Of a DNA stretch of 64,000 bases, positions 1 through 11,460 are shown piece by piece. Each line of letters starts with the position of its first letter. Within the stretch, counting starts at the first letter, position 1. The notes beneath the pieces were generated by a model that was not told where the DNA came from, did not search any database, and was given only the letters and a program-made list of their open reading frames with translations. Location of the stretch: the NCBI GenBank assembly GCA_024707305.1, contig JANPZZ010000026.1:310001-374000 (forward strand). Direction: 5' to 3'. The translations under genes were made by a program, and so were the position numbers. This DNA is from Chitinophagaceae bacterium. Lineage in GTDB: Bacteria; Bacteroidota; Bacteroidia; Chitinophagales; Chitinophagaceae.

Positions 1-1
1 C

Positions 2-799
2 CCATTATGGTTGGGTGAATCTGGTGAGAATTCGAATACCTGGTTTACGGAAGCAATCAGCCTGGTTGAGAACGAAGGGATCGGATGGGCCTGGTGGCAG
101 ATGAAAAAAATGGGAATCAATAATCCCCTGGAGATCGTGCAGCCTGCGGGTTACGAAAAATTGCTGGCATACTGGTCCGGAAAAGGTCCACGCCCGGATG
201 CTGATAGCGCCTGGAAAATACTGGAACAATTACTGGACAACTTGAAGATTGAAAACAACAGGTTTCATCCGGATGTGGTGGATGCGATGATTCGCCAGGT
301 ACAATCGGAGCATACGATTCCCTTTAGAAACTATGTATTGAAAGGAAAACTTTCTATTCCTGCAGTGGATTTTGATATGGGTCGCCAACGTTTCGCTTAT
401 TATGATCGCGATAGCGCCCGCTATCAATATACGCCGGGTGTAAATACAATTGGCAATAAGGGTTATACTTATCGCAACGATGGCGTAGATATAAAAATGG
501 GGAAAGATGGTCCTGTAATATTCAGCACCGAAGATGGGGAATGGTATTCCTACACCATACAGGTAGAGCAGGCCGGAACGTATAACATTTCTGCAATGCT
601 GGCGGCAGATTCAACCGGTTCACAAATTTCTTTTAACGATCTGGCACCGGTGACTGTACCAATAAAACAGGATAACCAAACGAGGACGCTGCTTCCATTA
701 GGGAAAACTTCCCTGAAAAAAGGAAGATTCCAGTTTAAGATGAATGTCGTCAAAGGCGGCTTTGAACTGGATACAATTCATTTTGAAAAAATTAATTAA
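2..799 (+). CDS. GH5-type glycoside hydrolase with CBM6-like C-terminal module (5' end outside window)
   Basis: The reading frame is open from the first bases, so the gene begins upstream of the window. The visible part starts with WLGESGENSNTW, which resembles the end of a GH5 (beta/alpha)8 barrel; the Glu of GESGEN is the probable nucleophile. It is followed by GIGWAWWQMKK, an aromatic strand also typical of GH5. From about visible residue 120 onward a beta-rich module carries the GNKGYTYRNDGVDI and GEWYSYTIQV patterns of CBM6/CBM35-like domains, so this is probably a secreted beta-glucan or hemicellulose endo-hydrolase with its own binding module. It lies 10 bases before the GH2 gene on the same strand, consistent with one operon. 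Family and module are inferred from motifs; the subfamily and substrate cannot be set from a fragment. Confidence 0.72.
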   Translation, partial: PLWLGESGENSNTWFTEAISLVENEGIGWAWWQMKKMGINNPLEIVQPAGYEKLLAYWSGKGPRPDADSAWKILEQLLDNLKIENNRFHPDVVDAMIRQVQSEHTIPFRNYVLKGKLSIPAVDFDMGRQRFAYYDRDSARYQYTPGVNTIGNKGYTYRNDGVDIKMGKDGPVIFSTEDGEWYSYTIQVEQAGTYNISAMLAADSTGSQISFNDLAPVTVPIKQDNQTRTLLPLGKTSLKKGRFQFKMNVVKGGFELDTIHFEKIN

Positions 800-809
800 C
801 TGACAATTC

Positions 810-3444
810 TTGAAGAAGATATTTACATGTGCGGCAGTAATGTTGTCGTTAACGACATATTCGCAGCGCGTTTTCGAAACCCTAAATGAAAACTGGAGCT
901 TTAGCCGGCTGGTTAATGGACAGGAGGAAAAGCCAACTACCGTTAATATCCCTCATTCCTGGAATACGACCGATATCATGGATGATGAACCAGGATATTT
1001 TCGCGGCACGGGGAGTGTACCGGAAAACTGTTCCCATCCCTGCAAATAATGATGGTCGCCGTTTTTATTTACACGGTGAAGGAGCCAACCAGGTGACCGA
1101 ACTAATCATCAATGGGAAACTGGCGGGAAAACATATAGGTGGATATGGTGCGTTTTACATTCCCGTAACTTCCCTGGTCAAACCCGGATCAGCGAATCAA
1201 TTTGAGATCCGCGTAGATAACAGCCACAACCTGGATATTCCTCCATTATCGGCCGACTTCACTTTTTTTGGCGGCCTTTATCGGGATGTAAACCTGCTTA
1301 GCGTCAACGATCTTCATTTTTCATTTCAGGAGAACTACCCGGGTGTATTAATCAGCACACCGAATGTTTCTGCTAAAAAGGCAACCCTGCTTGCTTCGGC
1401 CTATTTGCATAATGAGTCGGACCTAAACCGTGCTACGCGAGTTCGTGTAACCATCAAAGACGCCAAAGGCAAAAAGGTTTCTACAAAAACTAAAGATGAA
1501 TTTGTAAATGCCGGCGAAATAAAAAAGGTTTCACTTCCCATTTTGTCGTTGAGTAAACCTCGTCTCTGGTCGCCAGAAAATCCCTATCTCTATGAAACAT
1601 TTCTCGAGATAATCGATCCGGTTACAGGAACTGTTTTGGATACGTATTCGCACAAAACCGGATTTCGCTGGTTTCATTTTGATGCGAAGAAGGGATTCTT
1701 CCTCAATGGTAAATCTTTGAAACTGGTAGGTACAAGTCGCCACCAGGATTATCCCGGGCTCGGAAATGCGCTACCTGATAGTATTGCTGTAGCTGATATA
1801 ATGTTGTTGAAAAAAATGGGAGGAAACTTTCTTCGTGTTGCACACTATCCGCAGGATCCTGTTATTTTAAAAACATGCGATAGTCTGGGTATTTTAACTT
1901 CCGTTGAAATACCCGTGGTAAATGAAATTACCGAATCCGCTGCCTTCCGTTCGAATGTATTGAATATGCAGCGAGAAATGATACGCCAGCATTACAATCA
2001 TGCAAGTGTTATCATCTGGTGTTATATGAATGAGGTTTTGCTTCGCATGCCTTCGTTCAAAGGCGACAAAGAAATGGAGAAGAAATATTTGCAGTCGGTA
2101 AAATCACTTGCTTATTCACTCGATAGCCTTTCTCGCGTCGACGACGCATCACGTTATACGATGATGGCGCATCATGGAAATTATAACCAGTACCGCAATG
2201 CCGGGCTGGTAGAAATTCCGCAGATTGTTGGTTGGAATCTCTACTCAGGATGGTATGGAGGGCGCATTCAGGATTTTCCATCTTTTCTCGATAGTTTCCA
2301 GGCGCGGCATCCAGAGAAAATTCTGGTAGTTTCTGAATATGGCGCCGATGCAGATCCACGAATCAGAAGCCTCGAGCCTGTTCGCTTCGATAAAAGCATT
2401 GAATACGCTTTCAGCTTTCATCAGTTCTACTGGTCGGTCATGCGCAATCGCCCGTTTGTAGCTGCAGCCATGATCTGGAACCTTTCAGATTTCCATTCTG
2501 AAACGAGAAGTGAAACCATGCCACATATTAATAATAAAGGCCTGGCTGAATGGAATCGACAGCCGAAAGATTTGTATTACTATTATCAGGCGGTGTTGTC
2601 GGAAACAACATACGCGAAAATTTTGCATGCAGAACCGAGAACTGCCTGGTTTGATGCCGGATTCGTTGCATCGGAAAAAATTAGAGTGGCTACCAATCAG
2701 TCTGAGCTGGAATTGTTTGTGAATGGACAATCAGTTGGTTGGGCCAAAATGAAAGAGAACCTTTGCGAATGGAACACTGAACTCAGCGATGGTTGGAACC
2801 ACCTACAAGTTCTTGGACTCAATAAAAATTTTACAGGCGATACGGCCTCTGTTCTCTATCGCAAAATGGGTGTTGCAAAAGAATTGTTGGAAAAGGGGAG
2901 AAAACTGAATCTTCTTTTTGGCGGAAATCGAACATATACCGACAAAGCCGGAACCGCATGGCTGCCCGCAAGAAAATATGTAAAAGGATCAGCCGGTTAC
3001 AACGGCGGAAAGGCATATAAGGCCAACGGAAACGACAGGCTTCCATATGGATCGGATAAAAATATCAGGAATACGGATGATGATCCTATCTATCAAACCC
3101 AACAGATTGGCATCGAAAAATTTACGGCTGATCTTCCTACAGGCGATTACGAAGTAATGCTCTGCTTTGCCGAACTCGAAGGCGAAGCGGCTGCACCCAT
3201 TCCCTATAATCTGTCTGAGACGAAGAAGGTGGATACAACATCTCCACGTCGTGTATTTCATATTGTAGTCAATGATGAATTAAAATACCAGGATTTTGAT
3301 GTCTCATCGGAAGTGGGTCGTGCGGTAGCCATCAATAAAACATTCAAAAAAGAAATTAAAGAAGGAGAAAAACTGGAAATACGCTTTGAGCCCGTTGTGG
3401 GAGAACCCATTCTCAACGCTATTGAGATTCGAAAAATAAAATGA
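810..3444 (+). CDS. GH2 family exo-glycosidase (beta-galactosidase-like) with C-terminal malectin-like domain, frameshifted
   Basis: Probably an exported GH2 beta-glycosidase trimming oligosaccharide ends. The best start is a TTG at 810 giving a signal peptide (KKIFTCAAVMLSLTTYSQ). The jelly-roll N-domain (NENWSF, IPHSWN, GVYRKTVPI), an Ig-like domain and a TIM barrel follow. The acid/base Glu lies in WCYMNE (near residue 408) and the nucleophile Glu in VVSEYGAD (near residue 509). The last ~150 residues (from about LLFGGNRTYTDKAG) are malectin-like. The frame changes near 1008-1018: GYFRGTG ends in one frame and GVYRKTV continues in the next. Removing one G from the GGGG run at about 1010 restores an 877-residue protein. 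I treat this as a sequence error rather than gene decay. It sits between the GH5 and beta-helix genes. Substrate (galactoside, glucuronide or other) is not fixed by sequence alone. Confidence 0.85.
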
Positions 3445-3509
3445 GGTGCTGAAAGACAAGGTTCAGATATTTGCCGCATCGCGTAACGGTAAATAAGGAG
3501 GAATCATAA

Positions 3510-5021
3510 ATGAAAAAATTCGTTTACATATCACTGTTACTTTTTCCGCTTCACCTGTTTTCACAGGAATGGCAGTCGCAATGGGTAAAACAGGGAAAAG
3601 ATGGTGCACTGCAGTACATCCCCGATAGCGACGGTGATATTATTCCCGATTTCAGCGGCGTTGGTTATCAAAAAAACAGGGCGCCTTTACCCAATGTTCC
3701 GACTGTTATCAGTTTAAGACCTTCAGGCAACGATGATACTGAACAGATTCAACAGGCAATTGATAAACTGGCTGCCATGCCAGTGGGGAAAGAGGGATTT
3801 CGCGGTGCCATTCTTTTGGATAAGGGTGAATACCGAATTGCAAAAAATGTGCGCATTCATACCAGCGGAATTGTTTTAAGAGGCCGTGGACAGGAAACCA
3901 AACTAATTGCTACTGGTAAAGGACAGCGCAACCTGATTTATGTGTCGGGGCAGGGAAGTTTGCAGGAGATTAGGGACTCAAGGCAACGCATTATCAATAA
4001 ACGAGTTCCCGTCGGTGCAAAATGGATTCGCGTAGAAGATGTGAAAAGACTGAATGTCGGTGACAGCATCATCGTTTATCGCCCGGCGACTGCAGAATGG
4101 ATTCATGATATTCAAATGGATCAAATTGAAATGCGTGATAGCAACACCGTACAATGGAAGCCGGAAGAATATAGTCTACAGTTTGAAAGGATGATCACAA
4201 AAATAGCTGGCGATAGTATCCAATTGGATAATCCAATTGTGATGGCGATGGAAGAGAAGTATGGGGAAGGAGAGATTTTCCGATATACTTTTCCCGGTCG
4301 AATCAACCATGTGGGCGTTGAAGATCTTTTATGCATTTCGGAATTCGAAAGCGATACAGACGAGGATCATGGATGGAGTGCCGTATTTATGGGTCGGGTG
4401 GAGAATGGTTGGGTAAAAGGGGTGACTGCGAAACATTTTGGGTTTAGCTGTGTAAATCTCGGGTATCAAAGCCGCAATATTACGGTGAGCGATTGTACAT
4501 TTCTCGAAGCGAAATCACAAATCACCGGCAGCCGTCGATATTCATTTAATAATGATGGGCAACTCAACCTTGTTATGAATTGTTATGCCCGCGGCGGCCG
4601 TCACGATTATGTAACCGGTGCAAGGGTGAGTGGTCCGAATGTATTTGTTGATTGCAAAGCAGACAGTGCTTTGGCAGATATTGGCCCACACCATCGCTGG
4701 GCGGTGGGTACTTTGTATGATAATATTGAAACGGATGGTGAAATAAATGTGCAGGATCGCGGTAACTGGGGCACTGGTCATGGCTGGGCTGGGGTAACAC
4801 AGGTTATTTGGAATTGCAAAGTAAAACGTGCTGCGCTGCAGCAACCACCCGTTTCGGCAAAAAATTATGCAGTGGGTCTGCAGGGCGCGACTTACGAAGG
4901 CCGTTTGCCCGGCCGACCGCCTGCTTTGCAGGAAGGACAAAATAAAGTGGGGCTTCACCCTGATTCACTTTATCGGGCACAATTAAATGATGCGATAAAA
5001 AAGGAGAAAAATGAGGAATAA
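3510..5021 (+). CDS. Secreted right-handed beta-helix protein, polysaccharide lyase/GH28-like
   Basis: 503 residues with a clear signal peptide ending LHLFSQ. The N-terminal part has the NDDTEQIQQAID and GAILLDKGEYRI pattern that opens pectate-lyase-superfamily (Pectate_lyase_3 type) beta-helices, followed by irregular strand repeats (GIVLRGRG, VGVEDLLCISE, NITVSDCTFLEAKSQ). A conserved-looking C-terminal segment is rich in His, Arg and Trp (GGRHDYVTGARVSGP, IGPHHRWAVGTLYDN, DRGNWGTGHGWAG) and may hold the active site. The gene overlaps the next one by 11 bases. Because that neighbour is an unsaturated-uronyl hydrolase, a lyase producing unsaturated ends would fit as its partner (inference from context). 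No catalytic residue can be assigned with certainty and a hydrolase role is also possible. Confidence 0.7.
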   Translation: MKKFVYISLLLFPLHLFSQEWQSQWVKQGKDGALQYIPDSDGDIIPDFSGVGYQKNRAPLPNVPTVISLRPSGNDDTEQIQQAIDKLAAMPVGKEGFRGAILLDKGEYRIAKNVRIHTSGIVLRGRGQETKLIATGKGQRNLIYVSGQGSLQEIRDSRQRIINKRVPVGAKWIRVEDVKRLNVGDSIIVYRPATAEWIHDIQMDQIEMRDSNTVQWKPEEYSLQFERMITKIAGDSIQLDNPIVMAMEEKYGEGEIFRYTFPGRINHVGVEDLLCISEFESDTDEDHGWSAVFMGRVENGWVKGVTAKHFGFSCVNLGYQSRNITVSDCTFLEAKSQITGSRRYSFNNDGQLNLVMNCYARGGRHDYVTGARVSGPNVFVDCKADSALADIGPHHRWAVGTLYDNIETDGEINVQDRGNWGTGHGWAGVTQVIWNCKVKRAALQQPPVSAKNYAVGLQGATYEGRLPGRPPALQEGQNKVGLHPDSLYRAQLNDAIKKEKNEE

Positions 5022-6165
5022 AACGTTTGCTGTTTTAGCAATTAGTATGTTACTGGCTTCATGTGCAGGCGCGCAGAAGGCCGCGTGGAAAGCAGCGGAA
5101 AAGCAATTGATATTTTTGCATGATAATACAATGAAGCATGCATCGGGTGAAAAATGGTTTCCACGAACGTTGCAGGGCGATAGCCTGAAACTGGTGGTGT
5201 CCGACGACTGGACAAGTGGTTTTTTTCCCGGCATGTTGTGGATGATGTATGAAAAAACCGGTAACAGTGCCTGGAAAGAAAAGGCAGCCTTTTTTACAGA
5301 GAAAATGCATCGTGAACCTCATAATGCGCGTTCGCACGATGTGGGTTTTAAAGTATACAATAGTTTTGGCCAGGCTTACCGCCTTACCGGCGAAGAAAAA
5401 TACAAACAAGCCATTATCGAAGGTGCAAAAACGCTCTCCACACGTTTTTATCCTAAAGTTGCCAGCATTAAATCCTGGGACTTTAGAAAATGGGAGTTCC
5501 CGGTCATTATCGACAACATGATGAACCTGGAGTTGTTGTTTGCAGCAACCAGGTTGAGTGGCGACAGTTCTTTTTATAAGCTGGCTGTTACACACGCTAA
5601 TACAACAATGAAAAATCATTTCAGGAATGATTATAGTTCTTACCATGTAATCAGCTATGATACAGCAACAGGTGAGGTTCTGAAGCGCAATACGCATCAG
5701 GGTTATGCTGATAGTTCAGCGTGGGCGCGCGGACAGGCCTGGGCTTTGTATGGTTTTACCATGTGCTACCGTGAAACTAAAGATCCCGCGTACCTGCAGC
5801 TTGCAGAGAACATCGCTGGTTATCTCTTAAACCATCCACGTTTACCAAAAGATAGAGTTCCTTACTGGGATTTTGATGCGCCGATTAATGCTTCTACACC
5901 CCGTGATGTATCGGCTGCCGCTATAATGGCGTCAGCATTGTGGGAACTTGGCGACTACAGCAAAGTGAATAGAACGCGGTTTAAAAATTTTGCGAAGAAC
6001 ATGGCGCAAACGCTGTATAAGTCGTATCAGGCACCGGCAGGAACTGCAGAAGGTTTTCTATTATTACATAGCACAGGTCATCTGCCTGCGAATAGCGAAA
6101 TCGATGTTCCGCTGATTTATGCTGATTATTACTATCTGGAACTACTTAAAAGAATCGGACTATAA
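5011..6165 (+). CDS. GH88/GH105 family unsaturated glucuronyl hydrolase, lipoprotein
   Basis: 384 residues. A lipobox (LLASC, Cys17-18 region) suggests a lipid-anchored periplasmic or surface enzyme. The (alpha/alpha)6 barrel carries the GH88 marks: DWTSGFFPGMLW, catalytic Asp in SHDVGF (about residue 110), second Asp in IIDNMMNLE (about 168) and SSAWARGQAWALYGF. GH88 enzymes hydrate the 4,5-double bond of the non-reducing uronic acid left by polysaccharide lyases and so release the terminal residue. The ATG overlaps the stop of the beta-helix gene by 11 bases, suggesting translational coupling. GH105 (unsaturated galacturonyl/rhamnogalacturonyl hydrolase) is a sister family; the SHDVGF/DNMMNL motifs favour GH88. 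A strong terminator follows directly. Confidence 0.9.
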   Translation: MRNKTFAVLAISMLLASCAGAQKAAWKAAEKQLIFLHDNTMKHASGEKWFPRTLQGDSLKLVVSDDWTSGFFPGMLWMMYEKTGNSAWKEKAAFFTEKMHREPHNARSHDVGFKVYNSFGQAYRLTGEEKYKQAIIEGAKTLSTRFYPKVASIKSWDFRKWEFPVIIDNMMNLELLFAATRLSGDSSFYKLAVTHANTTMKNHFRNDYSSYHVISYDTATGEVLKRNTHQGYADSSAWARGQAWALYGFTMCYRETKDPAYLQLAENIAGYLLNHPRLPKDRVPYWDFDAPINASTPRDVSAAAIMASALWELGDYSKVNRTRFKNFAKNMAQTLYKSYQAPAGTAEGFLLLHSTGHLPANSEIDVPLIYADYYYLELLKRIGL

Positions 6166-6201
6166 AAAAGAAACGGGTGATTACTTCACCCGTTTCTTTT
6201 T
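6165..6201. terminator. Bidirectional intrinsic terminator
   Basis: A perfect 16-bp stem (arms 6165-6180 and 6186-6201) with a 5-base loop. The stem begins with a run of A and ends with a run of T, so it works as a terminator from either side. It serves the GH88 gene (+) and the convergent alcohol dehydrogenase (-), whose stop codon at 6200-6202 lies inside the arm. Confidence 0.92.
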
Positions 6202-7240
6202 ATAATGTGGAAAGATCGATCACAAACCGATATCTCACATCCCCTTTAAGCATTCGCTCGTAAGCTTCATTGATTTGTTGAATGGGAATCAATTCAATGT
6301 CGGAAACGATATTATGTTTTGCGCAATAGTCGAGCATTTCCTGTGTTTCCTGAATGCTGCCGATCATGGAACCGGTAATGCTGCGGCGGTTGTTGATCAA
6401 TGAGAAGGGCTGAACCTTTGGTGCTTCCGTCGGTAATCCAACCACCATCATTCTTCCATTCAGTGCGAGAAGGTTCAGGTACCATGTATAGTCGTGATTG
6501 GCGCTAACGCAATCGAGTAACACGTCGAAGGTGCCTGCATGTGCTTTCATTTGTTCCTTGTCGCGGCTGTTCAGAAATCCTGTGGCACCGAGTTTGCGCG
6601 CATCCGCTTCTTTCGATTGCGAAGTGCTGATAACGGTAACATCAGCGCCCAGTGATACGGCAAATTTTACACCCATATGCCCGAGTCCACCAAGTCCAAT
6701 AATGCCCACCTTTTTACCGGGTCCCACCTGGGCAAAACGCAGTGGCGACCAGGTAGTAATTCCCGCACATAAAAGTGGTGCAACGGCTTTCAGGTCCAGA
6801 TTGTCGGAAACGCGCAATACAAAACTTTCTTTTGTTACGATCTGTGATGCATAACCACCTTGCGTAACGGTTACGCCGTCACGTTCCAGTGCATTGTAAG
6901 TGCCGGTTGCGCCTTCTTCGCAATATTGTTCATAGCCGGCTTTACAGTTTTTGCAATGCGAGCAGCTATCTACGATTACACCAACTCCAACTGTGTCGCC
7001 GATTTTAAATTTTGTAACAGCAGCACCTGTTTTGGTAACACGTCCGATAATTTCATGTCCGGGAACCATGGGGTACATGGATCCGCCCCATTCATTGCGC
7101 GCCTGGTGCAGGTCGCTATGGCAAACGCCACAATAAAGTATTTCAATTTGCACATCGTCGCTTCTTAATTCACGGCGATCAAACTGATAGGGAACAAGAG
7201 GTGAGGCAGCGTCCATGGCTGCGTATGCGCGGGTATTCAT
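6200..7240 (-). CDS. Zinc-dependent NAD(P) alcohol dehydrogenase (CAD/YahK type)
   Basis: 346 residues, cytosolic medium-chain dehydrogenase that interconverts aldehydes and alcohols. Catalytic zinc ligands are seen in CGVCHSD (about residues 37-43), PGHEIIG (His62, Glu63) and LLCAGIT. The structural zinc lobe has four Cys in DSCSHCKNCKAGYEQYC. The Rossmann fold has GLGGLGHMGVKFA. Overall it matches the cinnamyl-alcohol-dehydrogenase/YahK group, which usually prefers NADPH. It is monocistronic, convergent with the GH88 gene and shares its terminator. No obvious functional link to the PUL. Substrate unknown; broad aldehyde reductase is most likely. Confidence 0.93.
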   Translation of the reverse strand: MNTRAYAAMDAASPLVPYQFDRRELRSDDVQIEILYCGVCHSDLHQARNEWGGSMYPMVPGHEIIGRVTKTGAAVTKFKIGDTVGVGVIVDSCSHCKNCKAGYEQYCEEGATGTYNALERDGVTVTQGGYASQIVTKESFVLRVSDNLDLKAVAPLLCAGITTWSPLRFAQVGPGKKVGIIGLGGLGHMGVKFAVSLGADVTVISTSQSKEADARKLGATGFLNSRDKEQMKAHAGTFDVLLDCVSANHDYTWYLNLLALNGRMMVVGLPTEAPKVQPFSLINNRRSITGSMIGSIQETQEMLDYCAKHNIVSDIELIPIQQINEAYERMLKGDVRYRFVIDLSTL

Positions 7241-7286
7241 AAATGTAGAGTTGTGAATGCGAAATTACGGGGAAATGGCGTGAATT

Positions 7287-7320
7287 TGCAAGCGGCAAGC
7301 GGCAAACGGCAAACGTGAAA
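7287..7320. repeat. GGCAAACG octamer repeat
   Basis: Four imperfect copies of an 8-base unit (GGCAAGCG/GGCAAACG) followed by GTGAAAA, in the gap between the dehydrogenase start and the HTCS stop. The same word recurs at 27807-27825 and 28720-28770. Just downstream, a CTCACGC-type repeat at about 7362-7382 encodes the last residues of the HTCS regulator. Confidence 0.75.
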
Positions 7321-7359
7321 AAAATGTATTCAGCTTTTAACTTTCACTTTTGCCGATTC

Positions 7360-10300
7360 TCACGCCTCACGCCTCACGCCTTTCGCTCTCACATTCGCTA
7401 AATACGACGACGGCGATTCTCCAAACTGTTTGTGAAAATCGCGGGAGAAATTGCTGTTGACCGTGTAACCAACCATGCCCGCTACTTCATTTATTTTATG
7501 TTCACCACTCGCAAGTAGTTCCGCTGCTTTCTTCAATCTTGAAATATTAATCAATTCATTTGGCGTCAGGTCTGAAAGGCCTTTGATTTTTCTGTAAAAA
7601 CTCGTTCTACTCATATTCATCAAACGAGATAGTTTATCAACATCCAGCTCCATATCCGTGATATGGGTTTGAATAATATGATCCAGCTCTTCTAAAAATC
7701 CTTTATCCGCTTTGCTGCTTGCCATTCCTTTGATATGTGCCAATGGCGACTTTGCAAAGTACTCACGGATAATACGCCGGTTGGCGGCCAGGTTGTTAAT
7801 CTGTGCCTGTAGATGCTCAATCGAGAATGGTTTTTCGATATAGGCGTCGGCGCCTACTTCAAGTCCTTCAATTTTCGAGTTTAACGTATTCCGCGCCGTG
7901 AGCAGGATGATGGGAATATGACTGTACTGAATATCCGTTTTCATCTGGCGACATAATTCAATACCGTCCATTACCGGCATCATGATATCACTAATCACCA
8001 CTTCAATGTTTTCGGTCGCAAGTACTTCCAGCGCTTCCTGGCCATTATGTGCACGATGTATATAAAACTGGCTGCTCAACTCACGTTGTATAAATTGTAA
8101 TATCTCCTTATTGTCTTCAACAAGCAACAATGGCATTTTCCCTTCTGCTGTATTCTCTTCTATCGGATCTGCATCTGTTGCTGTTGTTTCAAAAGCTTCA
8201 TATTCCTGCAGGTTTATTTCATTTTCCTGATGAATTGGGATGCTCAATTGAAATACATTCATATTGTCGCGCGGGTCTTTTAATTCAAGGATTCCTTTGT
8301 GTAGTTCTGCTAATGAACGGGCAAGTGGCAACCCAATACCCGTGCCCGCCTGGCGTGATGTTTCTTTGATTCGATAGAATGGTTCAAATATTTTTTCTCT
8401 TAATTCGGAGGGTATAATATTTCCATCATTCCTCAATTCAATGTGAAAAACCTTGTCTTCACTACTAAATGCATGCAGCCTGATGACAACTATGCTGTCG
8501 GCATATTTAATGGCATTGTTAAACAGGTTGCTTACAATTTTTCGGAAAGCCTCCGGATCAATGGAAGCATATAACGGCATACGCGGCAACTCAAGCCGAA
8601 GGTTTAAGGCTTTTTGTTCAGCTGCTGGTTTAAAAGCAGTGAACAATTCTTTTAGTAACTCCGAGATGTCGGTTCTTACAAAACTCAGGCTAAAGTTGTT
8701 TGCTTCGGCTTTGCGGAAATCCAGTAATTGATCAGTGAGATCAATCAGGCGATTTGTATTTTTTTTCATCATGGTCAGGCTTTCAGAAAGAGATACATTA
8801 TCCTTTTCAGTAACGAGCAATTTATCGAGTGGCAATTTGATTAATGTGAGCGGTGTTCTTATTTCATGTGCAACATTGGTAAAGAATTCAATTTTGGCGT
8901 TATAGATTTCGCGTTCTTTTTCTATTTCAAGTGTGTCTATTCGGCGTTGGTTTTTCTCTTTAACGGCCATGTGATAATAGCGGAAGATCGTTGCGCCCAC
9001 GGCGGTTATCAACAATGCATATAACGCATAAGCCCAACTGCTGGCCCACCAGGGGGCAGCACACGAATCTGAAGTACCGTTTCCTGTTCATTCCAAACCT
9101 CTCCATTCCCACTACCGCGTATACGGAATGTATAATTTCCCGGCGGTAATTTGGTGTAAAAAATCCGACGATTGCTTTTCAGATATGTCCATTCTTTGTC
9201 AAGACCTTCCATCATGTAAGCATATTCATTGGCTTCAGGGGTTACATAACTCAGTGCGGCGATTTCAAAATTCAATGAAGAGCGATCATGCGGCAGTTCA
9301 AGATGCTTTGTATAAAGAATGGATGTTTTCAATGGAGAATCTTCCTTCCCTGCCTCAACATCTTTATTATTTATTTGTAAACCGGTAATAAATACAGGTG
9401 GTACAAAATCTTCGCGTGGAAATTGGGAAGGATTAAAACTGATCATCCCTTTTACCGTTCCGAAATACAAAGTGCCCGATTTGCTTTTATACGCAGAATT
9501 GTAATTGAATTGTTCACTCAATAACCCATTGACTGTGGTGTACGTTTTTGTACTTCCATTGGCAGGATTTAAACTTAACAACCCTTTCGATGTACTGATC
9601 CATAATAAACCGTCATTGTCTTCCAATACTCGAAACACCTGCTTATCAGAAAGCCCATTGCCTGAAAATCGAATTACCTTTTTCAGCTTTTCGATCGTAT
9701 TTACAAAGACCGGCTTCTGTACTAATCCAGAGATTTTTGTCTTTATCCTGGTAAACATTATTTACATAATTATTGGGAAGTGAACTTTCGTTCGAAGTTT
9801 CATGTCGGAGATTGCCGTTCTTTCCGGTTTTTACATTGTAATAAAATATACCATTTCCATAGCTACCCACCCAAATGGTTCCGTCTGCATCTTCATGAAT
9901 ACTTTGTATCTGCGATGTAAAAAAACTGTCGCGCCTGAACTGGTCCGTCTCGCGATTGTATCGGAAAAGCCCACTCCATGTTCCTACCAGTATTTCTCCC
10001 GCTGTTGTTCTGTAAAGACTCACAATAAAATTTCCCTGGAGTGTACTGTTTTGTGACGTGTAGTGACGCACCACTTTTCCTGTTCTGATATCGAGTTTGT
10101 CCAGGCCATGTTCGTAAGTTCCTACCCATAAATAATTTCCATCGGCCACCAGGCCGTGTAGGTTTTGATATGCAATGGAGCCCGGTTTGCCATCGGGTTT
10201 GAATGAAGTAATGCGTCCTGTCTTCAACTCCAGTTTATTCAATCCGGCATCTTCTGTCCCAATCCAGAGATTGCCGAGGCTGTCTTCGCATATTTCATGC

Positions 10301-11331
10301 ACCAGGTTGCCACTGATGCTGTTTTCTCCTTTATAGGGAAAATATTTTCGGAAGCGGTTCAGGTGTGACGAATAATAATTGACACCACCAAAAAAACTGC
10401 CGATCCAGGTACCACCTTCAATGTCTTTGTAAAATGAATAGATAACATTATCGGTAATAGAATAAGGGTTACTGTTTTCTTTTTGAATAAGCCTGTTGCT
10501 GCCTGTAGCTAAATTTACCAGGTAAATACCTGTTTCCGTTCCGATCCAGAAATCGTCGCCCTGTTGTCTGATTATTTTATGTGTTTGTACACTTCCTGCA
10601 GTGGGTAAAATATCAGTGATACTATGCTCGCGAAGATTGTAAAGCAGGAGTTGATTCATTGTTCCAATCAGCAGTGTACTGTCGGATACAGGGTAAATGT
10701 CCTGTATAAATGTGAGTGTTTTTTTGTTGATCGCGCGCAGATCAAACGATTTGAATTCATTGGTTGTGGGATCATGTTTTTTCAGTGATCCATAAGTAGT
10801 CGCTATCCAAACATCTCCCGGAGGTGATATGGAAAGCGCAATCACATGCGCACTATCGGCACTGTAGCTGGAAACTTTATTCTCCCTTCTATTATATTTA
10901 GAAAGCGTAAAATTATTTACGATCCATATGTTCCCATTGTTATCGCGATTGATGTAACGTGTTTCGCCTGGCGGTAGCAATTTAAAGGGAGTAAAGATTT
11001 CTTTTTCCGGGTTATAATGATAGATGCCTTTGTAAGTGCCTATCCACAAAGTGCCTGCTTCGTCGTCACACAAACTAAGAATAGAATTACTACCGAGTGT
11101 AAGGCTATCGAGCGGGTCATTCCGGAATATCTTGAAGTTGGTGCCATCAAACCGGTTTAATCCGTTTCGCGTGCCAAACCACATGAAACCTTTGCTATCC
11201 TGGATGATGCTTGTAATTGTATTACTTGACAGCCCATCATACACCTGATAATTTTTAAAATAAAAATCCTGCGCCTTTGTACTAAAGGGGATGCATACGA
11301 AAAGGAGTAGTATGATCGGACGTAATTGCAA
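7360..11331 (-). CDS. Hybrid two-component system sensor/regulator (HTCS) of PUL 1, two frameshifts
   Basis: About 1323 residues after repair, the usual HTCS size. In order: signal peptide (LLLFVCIPFSTKAQ), periplasmic two-component propeller repeats (GLSSNTITSIIQDSKGFMWFGT and further LWIGT blades), Y_Y_Y domain (LPPGNYTFRIRGSGN), one membrane helix, HisKA with EFFTNVAHEIRTPLT, HATPase (GTGIGLPLA), receiver (phospho-Asp in VVISDIMMPVMDG) and AraC DNA-binding domain (GYTVNSNFSRDFHKQFG). HTCSs bind an oligosaccharide in the periplasm and activate the linked susCD operon. Frame breaks: an extra base in the A5/G2 run near 9675-9685, and a missing C at 9052-9056, where restoring it gives the normal RVLPPWWAS before the helix. 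The only start seen is TTG at 11331. It diverges from SusC, its likely target. Confidence 0.93.
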
Positions 11332-11460
11332 GCAGCGTTCGTTAGTGCTGGTTTAATACTTCAACTGAAGCCTTCGTAACCGGTTTCCATTTGTCTACCA
11401 AATGAAAGTGGCCTTTCCAAAGTTAATGTTTGCCAGCAACAGATGCCAGACTTTGATAAT

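Noticed and set aside
5059-5697. 212-residue open frame on the minus strand opposite the GH88 gene
   Set aside because: It is antisense to a gene with clear catalytic motifs, has no domain pattern and a Cys/His/Phe-rich random look; it is a shadow frame.
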